Of a stretch of 64,000 nt of DNA, positions 59,203-64,000 are shown one piece after another (the stretch's first letter is position 1; every line of letters begins with the position of its first letter). The position numbers and the translations under genes were made by a program. This DNA comes from Bryum argenteum. Taxonomy: Eukaryota; Streptophyta; Bryopsida; Bryales; Bryaceae. The notes under the pieces are model-generated. The model worked only from the letters and a program-made list of their open reading frames with translations, was not told the origin of the DNA and searched no databases. Location of the stretch: NCBI GenBank assembly GCA_037043015.1, contig CM073323.1, forward strand, positions 30,470,758 through 30,534,757, written 5' to 3'.

Positions 59203-62200
59203 GCGGGTGTAATGAACACTCATGACGAAGAGACGAAGAAGTTTTTCAAGGGTACATCAGTTCGATGTATTCTAGCTCCACGCTATGGTGCATCGAAGTC
59301 AACTTGGTTCAGGCAAAAGGTAGGTTGGGTTCATTGCGAGACTACAGTATTAAACAATTCAGGAGGTTGATGTTTGAGTTTTAGAAGTTGCCTGCTGAAC
59401 ACAGACTCCATAATGTTGATTGCTCAACAGTTGTGGATCCACTGATGGAGGCTAACAAGCATGTTGTGATTAATAGAATATGTGACCCGTGATGATTCCA
59501 TGTCAGGTCGTGGGGTCGCTCTACACGCATCACCAAAAGACCGTGATCGTTGACAGCGGACCTATCGGTCAAAGGAGATTGTCCGCCTTCGTCGGTGGCT
59601 TGGACTTGACAGGAGGCCGATGGGACACGCCTGCACATCACATTTTTGCTTCACTTCAGAATGAGCACAAGGGTGACTTCCGTAACAAATCCTGGGAGGT
59701 GAGTGACAAGTAAAGAGTCAAGATGCGATCATGCTTTAAGATAGAGAACCGTCATAACAAATTTCCTTTTTATCGTGTTGGCAGTATGAACCAGAGAGTG
59801 GAGGACCCAGGGAACCGTGGCACGACTGGCACTGCAAGATTGAAGGTCACGCTGCGTACGATGTCCTCACGAACTTCGAGCAGCGGTGGAGAAAAGCCAC
59901 TTCACGGCATGACGACGAGCTGATTGATATCGATCGCCATGACGGTATTTGGAGTCCTTCGAACCGTGCTCCGGATGCTGGCGATCCTGCCCTTTTCGTA
60001 AGCAATGAGCGTGACCCGGAAACTTGGCATGTGCAGGTTTTACCCTCCCTCCATTACATGCCACTTTGAATTACATGAATAGTGTCCTTATCTCGATATC
60101 TTCAGAAACTTTTCGTTCGTAATTGACAATTGACTGAATGGATATCGTGAGTGAGTAAACGAATGGGAACAAATTCGTCTTTTAGTGTGGGTAAAAAGCT
60201 GACAACGGTGTTAATTGTGCAGGTATTCAGGTCGATTGATGCAGGATCTGTGAAAGGTTTTCCCACCACCGTCGACCAGGTTTAAAAAGAGGTACGAAAT
60301 GCTCATGCTCATGAAGCACCTGATTGAAATTCAAGAGATTAGCAGCTATATGTGACCCTGTTGTTGTGATGCAGAAACTGGTGTGGGGTAAAAGCGTTGC
60401 CATAGACATAAGCATTCAGATGGCGTACATTATTGCAATACGATCTGCTCAACATTTCATATACATCGAGAATCAATACTTTCTGGGATCGTCGTACAAC
60501 TGGCCAGACTACAAAACAGCTGGTACTCTTTCGACCATAATCATCCTGACATGGTGATAATTTCGACATCAATAATGCCGTCGAGTAACCATTGATGTTC
60601 CACAGGTGCCAATCATCTCATTCCGATGGAACTGGCGCTGAAGATCTGCAGCAAAATCAGAGAGGGCAAGAGGTTTGCCGTGTACGTGGTCGTTCCCATG
60701 TGGCCCTAGGGTGTTCCCGGCAGTGGCCCCTGTCAAGAAATTCTGTATTTTCAGGTAATCAACTAAATCCCACCATCTAAACAACAATGCCATCAGACTT
60801 TCTCAATAACCTTCTGAAAAGATTAAGCCATTCTTCCGCTATGTAAGAGGCTATGGATGGACCCTGATTGATGCTCTACTTCTTCATGTAAGATATTATG
60901 GCAATTTTCATAGTGTAGATATTGATGCAATTGGGTTCGACAATAACGACAGGAATGGGGACCCTCACGCACGATATTCTTTCTTTCGCTGTATAATAGG
61001 TTGTGAAAAGAGTTGCTTCAATTCTACGAATTTGACTATTTTCGCAGTGAAGGTGTTGATCGGGATTTTGATTGCTTCTTTTTGATTTGTGACCAGTCGC
61101 AAACGATGAAGATGATGTACGCCAGAGTTGCAGGTGCGCTACGAGAATATGGCCCGTCGCATGCAAAGCCAACAGATTACTTGAATTTCTACTGCCTAGA
61201 GACGAGAGAGACTGCCAAACCGGGCGAGTTTGTACCGGTGCAGCCCCCGGATAACAACTCTCATCATGTAAGTAATATGAAAAAACGCATGCTCATGTTT
61301 TTGGAGGTTATAAAGATTCATTGTGGTACTTTGAAGCAGCCTGGTGATTGAAAGCTTGCCTGGGAGCATGCAGGGACTTTCGCAAGTCAATAGACGGATG
61401 ATGATATATGTGCACGCGAAAGGAATGATCGTAGACGACGAGTTGGTGATCGTGGGCTCCGCCAACATCAATCAACGATCCATGGATGGCTCCAGAGATA
61501 CAGAAATTGCCATGGGCGGCTATCAACCGCAACACACGTGGTATCAGAAACAAGGCCATCCTCGCGGTCAGGTGGGTTCATATCTGCTAAAGTCTACCCC
61601 AGTCGTACATTTCAGGCCTTCCTACCTTATGGTGGGTTTAGAATTGGGGTGGAGAGCCAATCTGAGCCCAAGTGACATGACTTCGAGCTTGGAGCTTGAA
61701 AGTAATAAATAAACAATTTGAATGCCAGTAACTGAATTCAAGTATACAGTTGTTCGGGTGCCGTTGAAGCAGACAAACAAAAACAGATCACGATCAGCCG
61801 TTCCAATTTTAAATTCAGCGGATAGTGTTAGTACTTTTAATCAATTGGTTCTTACTAATTAATTGGTTCTTACTATAATCAGTGTAACTGCTGACAACCT
61901 GTTTTTGATAACATCAGAGCTTCTATCTCTAATGTAAATTCAAACAGACAGACCTCACCAATGGGAGGATTGAATACAATGCAACCCACCTTCAGTGTAA
62001 ACTCACCTTTAGGAGTATAAAAGTCTTTGAAGCTTTACGCCTCGACGAGGAGTTTATGGATCTACTCACCTGATCTCTACTTCTGTGAAGCTTGGCTCAT
62101 CAGATTTGAAATGGCGTGCAGGTATATGGCTACCGGATGTCGTTGTGGGCGGAGCAGGTGGGAGGCTTGGAGCAAGAGTTTGAGGAGCCAGAGAGCGTGG

Positions 62201-62418
62201 AGTGCGTGCACAGGTTGAACTTCATCGCAGACAGGAACTGGGAGCAGTACGCAGCTCCACAAATCACCGACATGAGGAGTCATCTGATCCGCTACCCGCT
62301 CAAAGTGGAGGATGATGGCACAGTCACCAATTTGCCGGGCTTCATCACCTTCCCCGACGTCGGAGGGAAGATCATGGGCTCCAACCAGCCCAACATTCCT
62401 GACGACTTAACAACCTGA
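59203..62418 (+). pseudogene. Phospholipase D pseudogene, copy 5 (single in-frame stop)
   Basis: It matches copy 4 throughout. The first exons are 59203-59319, 59507-59698 (192 bp) and 59785-60036 (252 bp), all in frame; the last exon is 62122-62418. The only lesion in the retained frame is the shared TAG at 60707-60709. GGLDL and DPET are intact, unlike copies 1 and 2. Confidence 0.93.
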
Positions 62419-64000
62419 TCCACATTAATTGTAACCGTACTTGAACAATGTATCCATACTTAGTGTTTTGTAGCGAGATGTCCTCGAAGTGAGAGACAGA
62501 TTTCATTGCAGGTGGTGAAGCCATTCTGAACCAAAGGTGTGGTATAATCCTGTACATAGGAAGCTCTTTGCTTCCATTAAGTAGATATTTTGTAACTCAA
62601 CTTGCAGCTAGAAAAAAATTCTTCAATGGAGTCCTGGCTACTGAACTCGAAGTAAGACGTTGGTTAGGTACGTTCCTTCGGGATATGCTTCATAGATTAA
62701 AGTCTGGACAGTATAGATGAAAGTTGACGATCGGAAGATTTGCGTTGTGGGTTGTGAGGATCCGGAAGAAGAGTGAGGAATAATCTAGGAAATCTTTGAA
62801 GATTCACGAAGCGTGTGGAGTGAAATGTACGGGAAGCAAGATGGGATGTGCGTGCGGGGGAGATGGAGGGAGTGATGAAGGGGTGGGATGTCCGAGGAAA
62901 GGACTAAGGATGGATATATATATATATGTTTGAAGCTATGGCGTAGGTTGGTAGTTTACCTACCGCGGCCGGCGTATGAGTGAGTGTGAGAGGCTATGGC
63001 TGTGTCTATGGCTTGATCTCATGCTCATTTGTATCGTATCGTTTGTGGGTTCCTTTCCTCCAGCGGTTTTGGGTTTCTTTCCTCCATCGGGGACCCATTT
63101 TTGGTGTGCAATTCATCCAATGTACGAATGTCTTCTAAACAGTTTCAAGCTACAATTTGATATTACGAAATCCCATGTACAGGTTGTTCAAATTTGGTGC
63201 GAACCTGATCAGCAATCAAATTGTGCACTAAAAATGAAACCATTATGCAATGAATCTGCTATAAATTTGCAATGATTTTGCATCTTCGTCTTTCGGGTCC
63301 ATATCAAAATAAACCAAACGCTTGCTTTACGTATTAAAGTTTCAATGACTTTGTGTTAGAGGTGACCCAAATTCTGAGGTGCCCCAGTTGACTTTGACAT
63401 GTACCGTATTGTGAATACTAACATTGAAATTATTTATTCAAGCTTACAGTTCATGCGATCAGTTTATTTGATTTCACATTATATTTCCCCTGGAAGTTTT
63501 CTGACTTCTTTTCATACCAATTGCGGACGTCCAGTATTCTACCTCTCAAGAAAGAGTTCTAGACTCATAATTCTGTCGGAACATTCAAGTCAACTCTTAA
63601 TTTCAATATGGAAATCATGCATGATTACTCAGTCACAAGCTTCTCGAAAGAATGGTTGCCATTTCAACACGATCAATTTCCCGCATCAAAACTTTATTAG
63701 AAAACGGAAGAATCCACGAGCCTGCACAGTAGCTTACGTGTAAGCTAATGACGGCAATGTGAGGGTTGTCCTCGGCCACCTGCAACTTGACATTCCCCTT
63801 TCCACCAACAATGAAAGCTCCGCTGACGACATGACTAGACGCACCAAAACAGCACCACATGCGTCGTCGTCGTCGTCGTTACATGGTGGACGGAAAGAAA
63901 CGGAAACGAATCCAGTACGTACGTTTGGTGTTATTGATAAAGTAGCAACTCCGCAGTTGTAACGCTTCAAATGGCTCCTTCCGCGTAGAAGTTCAACGAT
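62419..64000. other. Start of the 4.3-kb spacer, copy 5, cut by the window end
   Basis: It corresponds to about 12601-14180, with a private GTATTGTGAATAC for GTATTGACGAATAC near 63410. No gene recognised. Its membrane-gene copy would lie beyond the window. Confidence 0.6.

Larger units (their letters stand above)
8011..64000 (+). repeat. Head-to-tail tandem array of a 12.6-kb unit (five copies, two incomplete)
   Basis: Equivalent points recur at constant spacing. PLD exon 1 starts at 9390, 21985, 46632 and 59203; the PLD C-terminal exon ends at 12600, 25195, 37284, 49846 and 62418; the membrane gene ends at 16893, 29479, 41569 and 54145. Full units are about 12,595 bp (8167-20761) and 12,569 bp (45412-57980). 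Copies match through exons, introns and spacers. They differ mainly by 1-3 bp indels in homopolymers and dinucleotide runs, with a few substitutions (for example CC to TT near 23990). Copies 2 and 3 share some variants (GTATGGGGAG near 25627 and 37712) that copies 1, 4 and 5 lack. Copy 3 has lost its first part. Confidence 0.96.

Overview
The window looks like nuclear DNA of a land plant in a draft long-read assembly. It holds plant-type LTR retrotransposons (a Ty3/gypsy chromovirus and a Ty1/copia family) and an intron-rich plant C2-type phospholipase D (PLD) gene whose GT-AG introns all keep the reading frame. A second, two-exon membrane-protein gene resembles a family I loosely associate with mosses, so a bryophyte is my best guess. 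That guess rests on recollection, not on a search. Two runs of exactly 100 N (7911-8010, 35511-35610) are fixed-size scaffold gaps. I see no tRNA, rRNA, CRISPR or bacterial features.

Layout. Positions 1-4370 are the 3' two thirds of a frameshifted Ty3/gypsy chromovirus: protease end, RT, RNase H, integrase and chromodomain, then an extra small ORF, a polypurine tract and a 3' LTR. The U3 part of that LTR is packed with heat-shock-element-like GAA/TTC arrays. Positions about 4550-7910 hold an inverted pair of internally deleted Ty1/copia elements. Two LTRs in opposite orientation flank a minus-strand gag-protease fragment, and pol remnants lie outside them.

From 8011 to the end the window is one head-to-tail tandem array of a unit of about 12.57-12.60 kb, present five times; copies 1 and 5 are cut by the first gap and the window edge, and copy 3 is damaged. 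Each unit reads: an AT-rich flank with 127-bp and about 197-bp internal repeats; a 5'-truncated PLD pseudogene (+ strand, nine exons, both HKD motifs kept, C2 domain absent); about 4.3 kb with no recognisable gene; a two-exon, three-TM membrane-protein pseudogene (- strand); about 1.4 kb of increasingly AT-rich DNA; and a roughly 1.2-kb minisatellite of 17-19 bp units (consensus GGGGGTTGATCACAATAA).

All PLD copies share the same in-frame TAG in exon 6, and the membrane gene carries the same TAG and TGA in all four visible copies. Decay therefore came before amplification, unless these stops are read through. Copies differ mostly by short indels in homopolymers, with few substitutions. That means either very recent or homogenised amplification, or residual long-read error. 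Around 32.6-35.5 kb the assembly folds back on itself: the AT-rich flank, minisatellite and 3' spacer recur in inverted orientation with many indels and abut the second gap. This looks like a contig-end or hairpin-read artefact, though a real inverted duplication is not excluded.

No gene here is clearly intact. The items most worth following are the heat-shock-element LTR with its extra ORF, the PLD macrosatellite with its shared stops, and the foldback at copy 3.
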